In this document: in pieces, positions 43,359-53,191 of the stretch | How the letters are laid out: each line of letters begins with the position of its first letter | Numbering within the stretch: the first letter of the stretch is position 1 | Notes under the pieces: generated by a model | Seen by the model: only the letters and a program-made list of their open reading frames with translations | Told to the model about the DNA's origin: nothing | The model's database searches: none | Assembly (NCBI GenBank): GCA_965223465.1 | Contig: OZ245025.1 | Location: forward strand, 806,001 to 870,000 | Direction of reading: 5' to 3' | Length of the DNA stretch: 64,000 nucleotides | From: JAAELZ01 sp965223465 | GTDB lineage: Bacteria > Pseudomonadota > Gammaproteobacteria > Arenicellales > Poriferihabitantaceae | Program-made: the position numbers and the translations under genes

Positions 43359-44636
43359 TTAAGTTGTTATTAGCCAAGGCTTGAGTAATGCCATAGTTTT
43401 ACTCAAAGCGCCCTGATTAGTCGCGACCACTTCTTTACCCTTTATTCCAATGGTCCGTCTCATCGCTGCATCGCCCGCGAGTTTATTGCAGACAGCAAAT
43501 AAAGACTTTTCATCATGCACTTGTAAACCAGCACCTGCTTGTTTGACCAAGCGCGCTATTTGCCTAAAATTATCCATATGCTGCCCAAAAATAACCGGTA
43601 CACCTGCATGACAGGCCTCGAGCACATTATGCCCTCCCACCGGCACCAAGCTACCGCCAACAAAACACCAATCACTGATGGCAATGAATTGATTGAGCTC
43701 CCCCATGCTATCCACCACTAAAACTTGGGTTTCCGCCGATAATGGCTCAGCTAAGTTTAGTTCGCTGCGTCTTAGTGTGTTAAAACGCCCACTTGATAGT
43801 TGATCAACATCGTCAAAGCGTTCGGGATGGCGTGGCACGATGATGAGTAACAAGTCGGGATGATCTGCTAGCAATGCAGCATGCACCCCTAAAACAATTT
43901 GATCTTCGCCGGCATGGGTACTACCCGCGAGCCATATTGGGCGTTCCCCAAGCCAGGTTTGCCTGTCTTTGAGCTGATCCGGCACGCTGGAAGGCTCGAC
44001 TGTCTCAAGTTCAAATTTCAGATTACCCACCACGGATACGCGCGCTTTATCTGCACCTAGGCTTATCACCCTGGTGGCATCTTCTTTGGTTTGCGCTGCA
44101 AAGTAATCAATATTGTCGAGCGCCTGACGGGTTAATGAGGCCATTATTTGATAACGCTTAAATGAATGATCGCTCAGTCGCAGATTTGAAATGAGCAAGT
44201 GAATTCCTTTTATCCGCGCGAAATGCAATAGATTAGGCCAAAGCTCTGTTTCCATGATAATACCCACCTTGGGTTGAACCTTGGCAAAAAATCGTTTCAC
44301 CGAACCCGGCAAGTCATAGGGTAGGTACGTGTGAAAAACGCGACCTGCGAGTTGGGTTTGAATGATTTTTGACCCCGTAGGTGTACCGCACGTTACCGTA
44401 ATCGGTAAGTTCGGATATTCTGTCTGTATTCCCTTAATTAACTTGACAGCGGCAATAGATTCGCCCACCGAAACCGCGTGCACCCAAACCCCATTTCTGG
44501 CCGGTTCGGTGGATAGTAACCCGAAACGTTCGCCCATTCGCTGACGGTAGCCCTTATTTTTTATTGATCGATACAGTAATCTGAGCAGTACCAGCGGCAG
44601 CAATAAATAAAGCAACAAGCTATATAGAACGCGCAC
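43359..44636 (-). CDS. waaA: 3-deoxy-D-manno-octulosonic acid transferase
   Basis: GT30 enzyme attaching KDO to lipid A precursor at the inner membrane. 425 residues: N-terminal membrane segment (about 3-22), GERFGLLS, VHAVSVGESIAAVKLI near residue 52, and the donor site region AGSTHAGEDQIVLG, FVGGSLVPVGGHNVLE and FGQHMDNF. GTG 44636 start with GAGA upstream. Downstream of hemF. Confidence 0.95.
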   Translation of the reverse strand: MRVLYSLLLYLLLPLVLLRLLYRSIKNKGYRQRMGERFGLLSTEPARNGVWVHAVSVGESIAAVKLIKGIQTEYPNLPITVTCGTPTGSKIIQTQLAGRVFHTYLPYDLPGSVKRFFAKVQPKVGIIMETELWPNLLHFARIKGIHLLISNLRLSDHSFKRYQIMASLTRQALDNIDYFAAQTKEDATRVISLGADKARVSVVGNLKFELETVEPSSVPDQLKDRQTWLGERPIWLAGSTHAGEDQIVLGVHAALLADHPDLLLIIVPRHPERFDDVDQLSSGRFNTLRRSELNLAEPLSAETQVLVVDSMGELNQFIAISDWCFVGGSLVPVGGHNVLEACHAGVPVIFGQHMDNFRQIARLVKQAGAGLQVHDEKSLFAVCNKLAGDAAMRRTIGIKGKEVVATNQGALSKTMALLKPWLITT

Positions 44637-44649
44637 TAAAATTTCTCGC

Positions 44650-45561
44650 TTAGGTTAACCAATCCCGCGGTTTTAAAAAGTACTCCGTAAGCCTGGCTTC
44701 AACACTACCAGCCTCGGGCTGATAGTTGTAGTGCCATTGCACTTTTGGCGGAAGTGACATTAAAATTGATTCGGTGCGACCTTTTGACTGCAATCCAAAT
44801 ATGGTACCCCGATCATATAACAGGTTATATTCCACATACCGCCCTCGTCGATAAGCCTGAAATTGTCTTTCAGCCTTACCATAGGGCGTATGTTTGCGGC
44901 GCGACAATATAGGCTGGTAGGCCTTGATATAGCTGTCTCCAACGCTTTGCGTAAAACCAAACGCATGCGCAAAACCCTGTTCGTTAAAATCATCAAAAAA
45001 CAGACCCCCTACGCCACGCTGTTCGTTGCGGTGTGGTAGATAAAAATATGCGTCACAGGCTTGCTTAAATCGAGGGTAATAGTTGGGATGAAAAGCATCA
45101 CAAGCCGCTTTGGCCGTAAGGTGCCAGTCAGTAACATCACTTTCGTCCGCATAGTACGGGGTTAAATCATAACCGCCCCCGAACCACCATACGGGGTGAT
45201 CTCCTTCAGGATTGGCGATAAAAAAGCGTACATTGGCGTGCGAGGTTGGGACGTAAGGGTTTTTGGGGTGAATCACGACCGACACACCCATGGCTTCAAA
45301 AGGCTGCCCCGCGATTTCAGGGCGCTTGGCAGAAGCAGCGGCGGGTAGCGCCGAGCCTTTGACGTGTGAAAAATTAACTCCGCCTTTCTCTATGATCTGA
45401 CCCGTAATGACTTTAGTGAGCCCACCTCCACCATTGGTATGTTGCCACTGGTCGGAAAGAAATGTTTCATTTTCTGCTTCTTTCTCAATCACGGTGCATA
45501 TATTTTGCTGCAAGCGCAAAAAATACTGCTTTATGGTGTCTAGGGGTAGATTATGCATCAC
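44650..45561 (-). CDS. hemF: Oxygen-dependent coproporphyrinogen III oxidase
   Basis: Heme synthesis in the presence of oxygen. About 303 residues; start GTG 45561 or ATG 45558. Signatures: GGVNFSHVKGSALP near residue 58, FGGGYDLTPYYADE near 125, FFDDFNEQGFAHAF near 188 and RGRYVEYNLLYDRGTIFGLQ near 239. It suggests at least partly aerobic growth. Downstream of tsaC by three bases. Confidence 0.96.
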   Translation of the reverse strand: MMHNLPLDTIKQYFLRLQQNICTVIEKEAENETFLSDQWQHTNGGGGLTKVITGQIIEKGGVNFSHVKGSALPAAASAKRPEIAGQPFEAMGVSVVIHPKNPYVPTSHANVRFFIANPEGDHPVWWFGGGYDLTPYYADESDVTDWHLTAKAACDAFHPNYYPRFKQACDAYFYLPHRNEQRGVGGLFFDDFNEQGFAHAFGFTQSVGDSYIKAYQPILSRRKHTPYGKAERQFQAYRRGRYVEYNLLYDRGTIFGLQSKGRTESILMSLPPKVQWHYNYQPEAGSVEARLTEYFLKPRDWLT

Positions 45562-45564
45562 GCA

Positions 45565-46155
45565 TTACCCAGCTCTGATAGTTTGCATGGTACGTGCATC
45601 TATAATTTTACTGGGGTTTGGTATACCTTGTATTGGTAAATCAAGCACATAGTCGATTTGATGGTCGAATACGGCCTGTACCTCTGCCCCTGATTTGAGC
45701 GGTAGCTCGCCGGTCAAGTTCGCACTGGTTGAGACCAAGGCGGATTGTACGCCCGCACACAATGTCGTTATAGGCTTAAATGCGGGTATTCTTAGCGCAA
45801 GCGTATCGTGCTGGCCGGTTAATGAACTAGGGCAGGTTTTTAGCGCAGGAATGAGCCAAGTTGTCGCACCGGGCCAACTCGATTGAATTTGTTTACGGGT
45901 ATCTTTACTTAGTGCGGTCCAGTCTAACAGATTCTGCACGCGTTCAATTTGATCCGCCACGACGATTAGACCCTGTTCGGCAGGACGATCTTTGAGCATA
46001 CGTATACGCTTAATCCCCGCTTGATTATTGATCAAACAACCCAAGCCAAAACAGGCTTCTGCTGGATACGCGACAATGCCCCCTCCTTTGAGCACTTCGA
46101 TAGCTTGCTGAATCAATTGGGCCGGTTCAGGCACGGCTACTTGAACGGGTATCAA
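45565..46155 (-). CDS. tsaC: Threonylcarbamoyl-AMP synthase (Sua5/YciO/YrdC family)
   Basis: First step of tRNA t6A synthesis: forms threonylcarbamoyl-AMP from threonine, bicarbonate and ATP. 196 residues: GGIVAYPAEACFGLGC near residue 25, the RNA/ATP-binding KDRPAEQGLIVVAD near 55, and PSKIIDAR at the end. The frame begins with TTG 46155, overlapping vanZ by 29 bases; GTG 46134 is an alternative. Confidence 0.92.
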   Translation of the reverse strand: MIPVQVAVPEPAQLIQQAIEVLKGGGIVAYPAEACFGLGCLINNQAGIKRIRMLKDRPAEQGLIVVADQIERVQNLLDWTALSKDTRKQIQSSWPGATTWLIPALKTCPSSLTGQHDTLALRIPAFKPITTLCAGVQSALVSTSANLTGELPLKSGAEVQAVFDHQIDYVLDLPIQGIPNPSKIIDARTMQTIRAG

Positions 46156-46498
46156 GAAAACGCAGCCGTTTAAGTAGATAAACAGTCACGAGCGTGGCGA
46201 GTACCACCCCTAAACTATCTGCTAACCAATCACCAATAGAAAAACTGCGCCCGGGAATAAAATGTTGCAGAATTTCGGTTAGTGCGGCATAGCTGATCAG
46301 CAATATGGCAATATTCTTTTCGGACATATATCGCCAGGCAACAATCGCCAAACCGGTGAGCACCGCAAAACTAGCCATATGATACAGCTTGTCCCAGCGC
46401 CCAGCCGAGACGATAGTCACCGGTGTCAGCAACTGCCAACTGAGCAAGCAGAAATAGGCGATGAACACCAGCCTCCACATCCACTTCAGTAAACTCAT
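46127..46498 (-). CDS. VanZ-family membrane protein
   Basis: 123 residues with four membrane helices and the family features WDKLYHMASFAVL near residue 36 and LTEILQHFIPGRSFSIGDW near 73. VanZ-like proteins are of unknown general function, named after a teicoplanin-resistance gene; no resistance cluster is present here. ATG 46498 overlaps the purD stop by four bases, and its 3' end overlaps tsaC. Confidence 0.85.
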   Translation of the reverse strand: MSLLKWMWRLVFIAYFCLLSWQLLTPVTIVSAGRWDKLYHMASFAVLTGLAIVAWRYMSEKNIAILLISYAALTEILQHFIPGRSFSIGDWLADSLGVVLATLVTVYLLKRLRFLDTRSSSRA

Positions 46499-47778
46499 GC
46501 TTCGCGATCAATCGCCCGATAAGCGATATCCCTTCGATACCACATGCCTTGCCAGTTAATTTTCTCAGCCGCCTGATAAGCCTTGGTCTGCGCCTTAAGG
46601 GTTGATTCTCCCAGTGCACATACTGCCATGACACGCCCGCCATGCGTCACCAGCTTTTCTCCCTGTAATTGCGTTCCAGCGTGGAAGACTTTTACACTAT
46701 CCAGTCGAGCCAAATCAGGATCGATAGTTATTTCGCGACCTTTTTCATAGCTTGCGGGATAACCTTCGGCTGCTAATACCACACCTAGCGCAACTTTGTC
46801 ATTCCATTGCGCTGTATCTGGCAATTTGCCTTCAACCGCTGCAATACACAACGCGACCAAATCAGATTCCAGGCGCATCATAATGGGCTGGGTTTCCGGG
46901 TCTCCCATACGACAATTAAACTCCAAGACTTTTGGAATACCTTGAGTATCTATCATCACGCCCGCGTATAAAAACCCGGTATACGGTATACCGTCAGCCT
47001 GTAAGCCCTCAACCGTCGGAATCATCACCGTTTGCATAATTTTGTCATGCATTGCCGCATCCACTACCGGCGCCGGTGTATATGCGCCCATACCCCCTGT
47101 ATTGGGGCCTTGATCACCATCGTAAGCTGCTTTGTGGTCCTGACTACTGGCGAAAGGCAAAATTTGGCCATTGGCGACCATACAAATAAAACTGGCCTCT
47201 TCGCCTTGCAAAAACTCCTCAATTACCACCGAAGCACCCGCGCTGCCAAATACATTATTTTGCAGGATATCCTCTAAAGTAGCGTTGGCCTCATCATGGG
47301 TTTGTGCAATGATCACGCCTTTGCCCGCTGCCAAGCCGTCCGCTTTGATGACAATCGGCATCATTTTGCCTTGAATGTATTCACGCGCGCTGGACAACTC
47401 ATCAAAATGCGCATAATCCGCCGTAGGAATCGCGTGACGCGCCAGAAAATCTTTGCTAAAGGCCTTAGAGCCCTCCATCTGAGCAGCCTGTTTACGCGGC
47501 CCAAAACACTTTATTCCTGCTGCTTCAAATTGATCCGTCACCCCCAATACCAGGGGCAATTCTGGTCCGACAATGCAAAGTTCAATCTGTTGCTGCTGAG
47601 CAAAACTCAACAAACCATCGATATCGTCGACCGCAATATCAATATTTCTGGTTTTCGGTTCATCTACTGTGCCTGCGTTGCCCGGCGCGACGAAAATTTG
47701 GTCCACCAAATCAGACTGAGCCACTTTCCAACAGAGTGCATGCTCGCGCCCGCCTTCACCAATAATCAGAATTTTCAT
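46495..47778 (-). CDS. purD: Phosphoribosylamine-glycine ligase
   Basis: Second step of purine synthesis, ATP-grasp enzyme. 427 residues: GGREHALCWKVAQSD at the N-terminus, GLAAGKGVIIAQ near residue 148, GPNTGGMGAYTPAPVVD near 223 and EFNCRMGDPETQPIMMRL near 284. Downstream of purH by two bases. Confidence 0.97.
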   Translation of the reverse strand: MKILIIGEGGREHALCWKVAQSDLVDQIFVAPGNAGTVDEPKTRNIDIAVDDIDGLLSFAQQQQIELCIVGPELPLVLGVTDQFEAAGIKCFGPRKQAAQMEGSKAFSKDFLARHAIPTADYAHFDELSSAREYIQGKMMPIVIKADGLAAGKGVIIAQTHDEANATLEDILQNNVFGSAGASVVIEEFLQGEEASFICMVANGQILPFASSQDHKAAYDGDQGPNTGGMGAYTPAPVVDAAMHDKIMQTVMIPTVEGLQADGIPYTGFLYAGVMIDTQGIPKVLEFNCRMGDPETQPIMMRLESDLVALCIAAVEGKLPDTAQWNDKVALGVVLAAEGYPASYEKGREITIDPDLARLDSVKVFHAGTQLQGEKLVTHGGRVMAVCALGESTLKAQTKAYQAAEKINWQGMWYRRDIAYRAIDREA

Positions 47779-47780
47779 GG

Positions 47781-49355
47781 TCAGTGTCTAAAATGGCGCA
47801 TGCCGGTGAATACCATCGCGATATCATGCTCATTCGCCGCCGCGATAACTTCGTCGTCGCGCATGGAACCACCGGGTTGAATGACGGCTGAAATACCGAC
47901 CTCAGCGGCGTTATCCAAACCATCTCTAAATGGAAAAAAAGCATCTGAGGCCATCACCGCACCTTTGACTGATAACTCAGCGTGTTCTGCCTTTATCGCA
48001 GCAATTCGAGCCGAATTAACCCGGCTCATCTGGCCCGCACCGACCCCGATTGTCATCAAATCCTTGCCATAGATAATCGCGTTGGATTTTACGAATTTGG
48101 CCACTTTCCAGGCAAATAACAAATCGCGCATTTCTTCCTCTGTGGGCGCGCGTTCAGTGACAACCTTCAATTCGTGGTATAAAAGATCATCAATATCCTG
48201 TACCAATAAGCCACCATTTACGCGCTTAAAATCGAGCTTGGATTGCGCTTTTTGCGGCCACTGCCCACAGCTAAGCAAGCGTACATTTTTCTTTTTAGCG
48301 GCCACTTTTATCGCCTCGTCACTCACTTCAGGCGCAATCACCACTTCGACAAATTGCTTATCCAGTATGGTTTGCAAGGTTTGGCCATCGAGTTCCTGAT
48401 TAAACGCGATGATGCCACCAAACGCTGATTCGGGATCAGTACTAAAAGCCCGCTGATAGGCATCTAGCAAGGTACTGCCATAGGCCACACCACAAGGATT
48501 AGCATGCTTTACGATGACACAAGCCGCTTGCTCATCGAACTGTTTTAGGCATTCCAAGGCAGCATCAGTATCCGCAATATTATTATACGATAAGGCTTTA
48601 CCTTGATGCTGTTGGGCAGTCGAAACCGATGCTTCTTGATGTTTCAAATCCTTATAAAATGCCGCGCGTTGGTGTGGGTTTTCCCCATAACGCATATCCT
48701 GAGCCAGATGAAACTGCTGGTTGACGGTGCGCGCGAATCCCTCTGTTTTAACGCCTTGTTCCACCGCCCCTAAATAATTAGCGACCATACCATCATAGGC
48801 GGCAGTGTGCTCATACGTTTTCACCGCCAACTCAAATCGTAATGTCTCGCTGGTTGATCCATCCAGCGTATCCAGTTCTGCCAGTACCCGAACATAATCC
48901 TGTTGGTCTACCACTACCGTGACATCATTATAATTCTTAGCCGCAGCCCGCAGCATAGCAGGCCCACCAATATCAATATTCTCAATGGCATTATCCAGGG
49001 TACAGTTTTTATCCGCTGTCGCCTGTTCAAAGGGATATAAATTGATTACAAGCAGATCTATGGGCTTAATATCATGAGCCTGCATCACTTCATCATCCGT
49101 CCCGCGTCGCCCTAAAATACCGCCATGTACTTTGGGATGCAGCGTTTTAACGCGTCCGTCCATCATTTCCGGGAAACCTGTGTAGTCACTGACATCCGTT
49201 ACTGGTATACCATTATCTCGCAATAATGCAGCGGTACCACCAGTTGACAAAATCTCGATATCAAAGCGTTGTAATTTTTGTGCGAATGGAATGAGATCGG
49301 TCTTATCAGACACACTCATCAAGGCGCGGCGAACAGGTTTCAAATTCATCGTCAT
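47781..49355 (-). CDS. purH: Bifunctional AICAR transformylase/IMP cyclohydrolase
   Basis: Last two steps of IMP synthesis. 524 residues: N-terminal cyclohydrolase domain (RRALMSVSDKTDLIPFAQKL, DGRVKTLHPKVHGG near residue 67) and C-terminal formyltransferase with KHANPCGVAYGS near 265, FGGIIAFNQELDG and SDAFFPFRDGLDNAAEVG. Two start ATGs (49355 and 49349). Follows fis. Confidence 0.97.
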   Translation of the reverse strand: MTMNLKPVRRALMSVSDKTDLIPFAQKLQRFDIEILSTGGTAALLRDNGIPVTDVSDYTGFPEMMDGRVKTLHPKVHGGILGRRGTDDEVMQAHDIKPIDLLVINLYPFEQATADKNCTLDNAIENIDIGGPAMLRAAAKNYNDVTVVVDQQDYVRVLAELDTLDGSTSETLRFELAVKTYEHTAAYDGMVANYLGAVEQGVKTEGFARTVNQQFHLAQDMRYGENPHQRAAFYKDLKHQEASVSTAQQHQGKALSYNNIADTDAALECLKQFDEQAACVIVKHANPCGVAYGSTLLDAYQRAFSTDPESAFGGIIAFNQELDGQTLQTILDKQFVEVVIAPEVSDEAIKVAAKKKNVRLLSCGQWPQKAQSKLDFKRVNGGLLVQDIDDLLYHELKVVTERAPTEEEMRDLLFAWKVAKFVKSNAIIYGKDLMTIGVGAGQMSRVNSARIAAIKAEHAELSVKGAVMASDAFFPFRDGLDNAAEVGISAVIQPGGSMRDDEVIAAANEHDIAMVFTGMRHFRH

Positions 49356-49391
49356 GAGTTTAGTTTAGATATAAATAGGCGCTGTAGTGGT

Positions 49392-49634
49392 TTACAGCAT
49401 ATTAAATTTTCCAAGTCGGGTACGCAAAGTGTTGCGATTTATCCCGAGCATTTTAGCCGCTTCGGTTTGATTCCCTTCGGCAAGTTTCATAACGCATTCA
49501 AATAGTGATTTTTCCACTTCGAAAATCACCATTGCGTGTAAACCCGTGGGTGTTTCGCCATTCAAACTATTGAAATAATTGTCCAAAGCGGTGTCCACTG
49601 CCTGGCCTAGCGTTAATTCACTGGTTTTTGTCAT
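49392..49634 (-). CDS. fis: Fis DNA-binding protein
   Basis: Nucleoid-associated regulator of rRNA promoters and chromosome topology. 80 residues from ATG 49634, chosen because it overlaps the dusB stop (ATGA); a GTG at 49658 would add eight residues. The C-terminal helix-turn-helix GNQTEAAKMLGINRNTLRTRL is intact. It is also the closest in-window relative of the truncated NtrC's DNA-binding end. Operon dusB-fis as in enteric bacteria. Confidence 0.95.
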   Translation of the reverse strand: MTKTSELTLGQAVDTALDNYFNSLNGETPTGLHAMVIFEVEKSLFECVMKLAEGNQTEAAKMLGINRNTLRTRLGKFNML

Positions 49635-50641
49635 GCTGCGAGCGGCGGGATGTTGCACTTAGGTTGATGGTACTGCATTTGCGCGTCGTAAAAAGCTTCC
49701 AGCGCTTGTATGGTTTGCTGGGCTTCTTGCATCTGGTTTATTTGTTTAGACAACACAATGCCCCCTTCAAAATGCGCCAAATACCAACGTATATGTTTGC
49801 GCGCAATCCGCACACCCATGGCTTCACCATAGTAGCTATGAATAAGCCGAAGATGGGAAAGAACGGTGTCTTTTTGGGTGGCTAAATCAGGCGCTGCAAA
49901 GTTGTTCGAAGTGCCAAGCTGCGCCGCAATCAAAGCGGGTAACCATGGTTGGCCCTGAGCTGCACGCCCAATCATGACACCATCTGCACCCGTTTGCTGC
50001 AATATCGTTTTGGCCTGTTGCCCACTGGTAATATCCCCATTTGCAATGACCGGAATCGATACTGCTCGCTTTACGCTTGTTATGGTTTCATATTCGGCTG
50101 TGCCATTAAACAAGCAGGCCCTACTCCGACCATGAATTACTATGCTTTGAATGCCTGATTGCTCCGCAATATGCGCGACATTCAGTGCGTTATTTTGGTT
50201 TTTACTGACGCCGGTACGGATTTTTAACGTCACTGGCACCTGCACCGCCGCAACCACAGCTTCAATGATCTCCCGTACGCGTCGCTCGTCAGCAAGTAAA
50301 GCCGAACCGGCTGCTTTGCGACAAACTTTCTTGGTCGGGCAGCCCATGTTGATATCAATCAGGCCGGCGCCCAAATCCTCATTGAAAGCAGCCGCATTGG
50401 CCATTTCTTGGGGATCATTGCCCACGATTTGGATTGCTCTTGGGAGGGGTTCATCCAACGATATTCTACGTAAAAGACTCTTATTCGAATTTTGCAAAGT
50501 TGGTTTTGCAGAGACCATTTCTGCCACCGTCATCCCGACACCAAACTGGCGAACGATATGTCGGAAAGGTAAATCAGTAATTCCCGCCATCGGTGCCAAT
50601 ACCACGGGTGTTTTGAGCCGATAAGGACCAATCGATAGCAT
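49631..50641 (-). CDS. dusB: tRNA-dihydrouridine synthase B
   Basis: FMN enzyme reducing U to dihydrouridine in tRNA. 336 residues: VLAPMAGITDLPFRHIVRQF near residue 14, NMGCPTKKVCRKAAGSALL with the catalytic cysteine near 108, LKIRTGVSKNQNNAL and IVIHGRSR near 172, and FMN phosphate site GDITSGQQA and GVMIGRAAQG. ATG 50641 directly follows the DUF3426 gene's stop. Confidence 0.95.
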   Translation of the reverse strand: MLSIGPYRLKTPVVLAPMAGITDLPFRHIVRQFGVGMTVAEMVSAKPTLQNSNKSLLRRISLDEPLPRAIQIVGNDPQEMANAAAFNEDLGAGLIDINMGCPTKKVCRKAAGSALLADERRVREIIEAVVAAVQVPVTLKIRTGVSKNQNNALNVAHIAEQSGIQSIVIHGRSRACLFNGTAEYETITSVKRAVSIPVIANGDITSGQQAKTILQQTGADGVMIGRAAQGQPWLPALIAAQLGTSNNFAAPDLATQKDTVLSHLRLIHSYYGEAMGVRIARKHIRWYLAHFEGGIVLSKQINQMQEAQQTIQALEAFYDAQMQYHQPKCNIPPLAA

Positions 50642-52093
50642 TTACTGAACCACCTTGGCCTCAAACCCGACCGCGTCAGACGGAGGATTATTTAATTTAA
50701 TCAAAACCTTGCCGAGCTTGTTGGGCTTTATTACCTGGGTTTTCCCATTTTCAGACCGAGCATCAACGAAGCTGTCATGCGACTTGAAATACTCCACTGG
50801 TTCGATGACACGCTGCCCTGCAATAGAACCGTCCAATCGTTTTAAGGTGATCAATATTCTTGGGTAGACCTGTTCAACTGCAGATTTATTTATCATAAAT
50901 ATGGAGATATGCAGATTCCGTTTGGGTAGGCGTATTTCATCCATTCTAGACACTACGATCTCATAGGCATCGATATCATATTTAGCCACCGTGCAGGGTA
51001 AATATTCACAAACACCAGCGCGCATTGCCTGGACCGCGGGTTGATCTTTATATGCTGGGTATAGTTTGTCTTTTATTTGACCGAATAGAACATAAGCCAA
51101 CGCGATAGACAATACCGTCCAAAACAAAAAAGTAGCTATTTTGGTTAGCACTACCATCAACGGAGATATGCCACTACGCTCTGGTATCTCAGCCTCATCG
51201 TTAATCAAGGAAACGACTGGTGCCTCGCCGTCCTCGTCCTCATTATCTTCATCCACGTGATCACTCGAAACCAGCGCTTCAGATGATGCTTCCTCGATTT
51301 GTGCCATTGAGGGTAATACATCCTGCTCGTTATCTGAGTGATTTTCCTCTTGCTGGTCCGTTACATTTGTCGGCGTATCGTCAGTTTCAATTACATCTTC
51401 TGACTCAAGTTCAGCTACATTGTCAATCTCAAGTTGGTCTTCTGGCTCAACCTCCGAGTTATCTTTTCCATCTACTATATGTTCTGACCAATCTTCTACA
51501 GGTGCATCCGCTTGCCCGTCCTGTATCGACGCCCATTGTTCATCAGGTGTATCTTGATCCGTAAAGTGGTTAGTCCGGATGTTGACTTCATCCAGCGCGG
51601 CTTGTTCGTCTTCCAATAAGGAGGCTAACGTTTCTTCCAGCTCGTCATCATTCTCACCACCGTCTGCTTCAAGATGCTGATCATGATCCACATAGGTTGC
51701 TTGATCAGCCACACCTCCGTCTTCTCCATCGTCCTCGTCACCAATGCTGAAAATTGGGTCAGAACCAAGGTCTAGGGTTTCGTCCGTTTCAATAGTGGGT
51801 TCAATCAAATCTTCTTCATAGTCGTCTTCCAGTTCTCGAAAACGAATGTTGACCCCATCATCCGGCTCTGCATTAATTTGTGGCTCGATACGTTGGTTGT
51901 CATCTACCCCGTTTTGTTTGAACGAGGACTCCGAAGTAGGCCGCTGTTTATTTCGGTAGCGATGGAGTAAGACTTGATCGTGGATATTGAACTTATAATT
52001 ACACTTGCCACAGCGGACAAATCCGCCATACGCGTCCACCTGTTCCGCACTGATACTATATTGGGATTTACAATGTGGACATTGGGTTTGCAT
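50642..52093 (-). CDS. Zinc-ribbon, DUF3426 membrane protein with a long acidic region
   Basis: 483 residues. Residues 1-40 hold an MJ0042-type zinc ribbon (CPHC and CGKC pairs). A very acidic, low-complexity stretch rich in D/E runs from about 60 to 300, then one membrane helix (about 313-336) and a C-terminal DUF3426 domain (VSRMDEIRLPKRNLHISIFM onward). Such proteins commonly lie between prmA and dusB; function unknown. The acidic domain, about 240 residues, is long for the family and probably disordered. Confidence 0.82.
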   Translation of the reverse strand: MQTQCPHCKSQYSISAEQVDAYGGFVRCGKCNYKFNIHDQVLLHRYRNKQRPTSESSFKQNGVDDNQRIEPQINAEPDDGVNIRFRELEDDYEEDLIEPTIETDETLDLGSDPIFSIGDEDDGEDGGVADQATYVDHDQHLEADGGENDDELEETLASLLEDEQAALDEVNIRTNHFTDQDTPDEQWASIQDGQADAPVEDWSEHIVDGKDNSEVEPEDQLEIDNVAELESEDVIETDDTPTNVTDQQEENHSDNEQDVLPSMAQIEEASSEALVSSDHVDEDNEDEDGEAPVVSLINDEAEIPERSGISPLMVVLTKIATFLFWTVLSIALAYVLFGQIKDKLYPAYKDQPAVQAMRAGVCEYLPCTVAKYDIDAYEIVVSRMDEIRLPKRNLHISIFMINKSAVEQVYPRILITLKRLDGSIAGQRVIEPVEYFKSHDSFVDARSENGKTQVIKPNKLGKVLIKLNNPPSDAVGFEAKVVQ

Positions 52094-52129
52094 GTTTATT
52101 ACAACTGCGTTTTGGGTCAGACGAGGTTT

Positions 52130-53011
52130 TTAATCTACCGAGGGCTGTTTACGCCCGACTAATACGACCCAGGTGCCGGTCGCAAACTGGGTAAAAGCAA
52201 ACTGTGATTGATAGGCTGAGATAACTTGCTTCGCTTGTTTCCCCAAAATACCTGACAACACGATTACGCTGTTCGGTTTGCTATGTGCGATTAAGCGCGG
52301 TGCTAGATCTATCAAAGCAAAGGCAAGAATATTCGCCACCACGACATCGAATTTTCTGCCTTCAATTTCATCAGCAGATTGTATGGTAAACTGCTCGACA
52401 ACTCCATTATTAAGCGCATTTTCTTGCGCAACTTGTTCCGCCTTTGGGTCAATATCCACACCAATCGCTGATTTGGCTCCCAACTTCAACGCAGTGATGG
52501 CCAATATGCCTGATCCACAACCAAAATCGAGTACCGACTTACCTATAAGTTTCAGACGATTTAACGCTTGCATACATAAACGCGTAGTCTCATGGCTTCC
52601 GGTACCAAATGCCATACCAGGGTCAATTTTAATCACCTTGTTTCTGGTCTGGGGTGCTTCGATCCAACTTGGGTAAACCCAAAGATTTGGCGCGATCTGC
52701 ATCGGTTCAAATTGCGTCAGCCAAACCGTCTCCCAATCCTGATCTGGCAAATGGCTTAATTCAATATCGCAACTAAAATCAAGCCGCGCTCGCAACGCTT
52801 CTTGTAAGTGCTCGCCCTGCCCCCTGTCCTCAAACAAGCTGGTGACTTTTTGCTGATTCCATTTTGGTTCGCCAGGATATGCAAGATCATAATAACTGTC
52901 CTCGCCTGCGTTTTCTTGGGTGGTTGCCAGCGAACCCAGCACTTCCATCGCTTTGACGACTTGCGCGGCTTGCTCAACCGATACCCGTACGCTTAGCTGT
53001 AACCAATTCAA
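52130..53011 (-). CDS. prmA: Ribosomal protein L11 methyltransferase
   Basis: Trimethylates ribosomal protein L11. 293 residues: N-terminal substrate-recognition domain (MNWLQLSVRVSVEQA), then a SAM domain with DPGMAFGTGSHETTRLCMQ near residue 130, VLDFGCGSGILAITALKLGA near 160 and NILAFALIDLAP near 226. The start appears to be TTG 53011 with only a weak ribosome site. Followed by the DUF3426 gene. Confidence 0.95.
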   Translation of the reverse strand: MNWLQLSVRVSVEQAAQVVKAMEVLGSLATTQENAGEDSYYDLAYPGEPKWNQQKVTSLFEDRGQGEHLQEALRARLDFSCDIELSHLPDQDWETVWLTQFEPMQIAPNLWVYPSWIEAPQTRNKVIKIDPGMAFGTGSHETTRLCMQALNRLKLIGKSVLDFGCGSGILAITALKLGAKSAIGVDIDPKAEQVAQENALNNGVVEQFTIQSADEIEGRKFDVVVANILAFALIDLAPRLIAHSKPNSVIVLSGILGKQAKQVISAYQSQFAFTQFATGTWVVLVGRKQPSVD

Positions 53012-53191
53012 GGCTAGCTTAACAACGGTCTATACACCGTTAAGCGAAATAAAGCATTCCGTCTTGCAATGACGCCTCGCCGGGTAATGGGAATCCAACC
53101 AAGAAAAAGTAGGTTCGCTAACATTCGTCGCTGGAACAGGCCATAATAAGCCTGCTTTCAATGGCTTAATCTCTGAAGTAAGCGACATCAC
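53012..53191. other. Spacer between accC and prmA
   Basis: About 180 bases. Around 53053-53093 it contains CATTCCGTC then TTGCAATGACG and GGGAATCC, which resemble fragments of common intergenic repeats, similar in style to the GACGGAATG stretch near 31455. No gene or clear terminator found. Confidence 0.25.

Noticed and set aside
46127..46498. Glycopeptide resistance gene vanZ
   Set aside because: VanZ-family membrane proteins are common in bacteria without resistance, and no other van gene is present.
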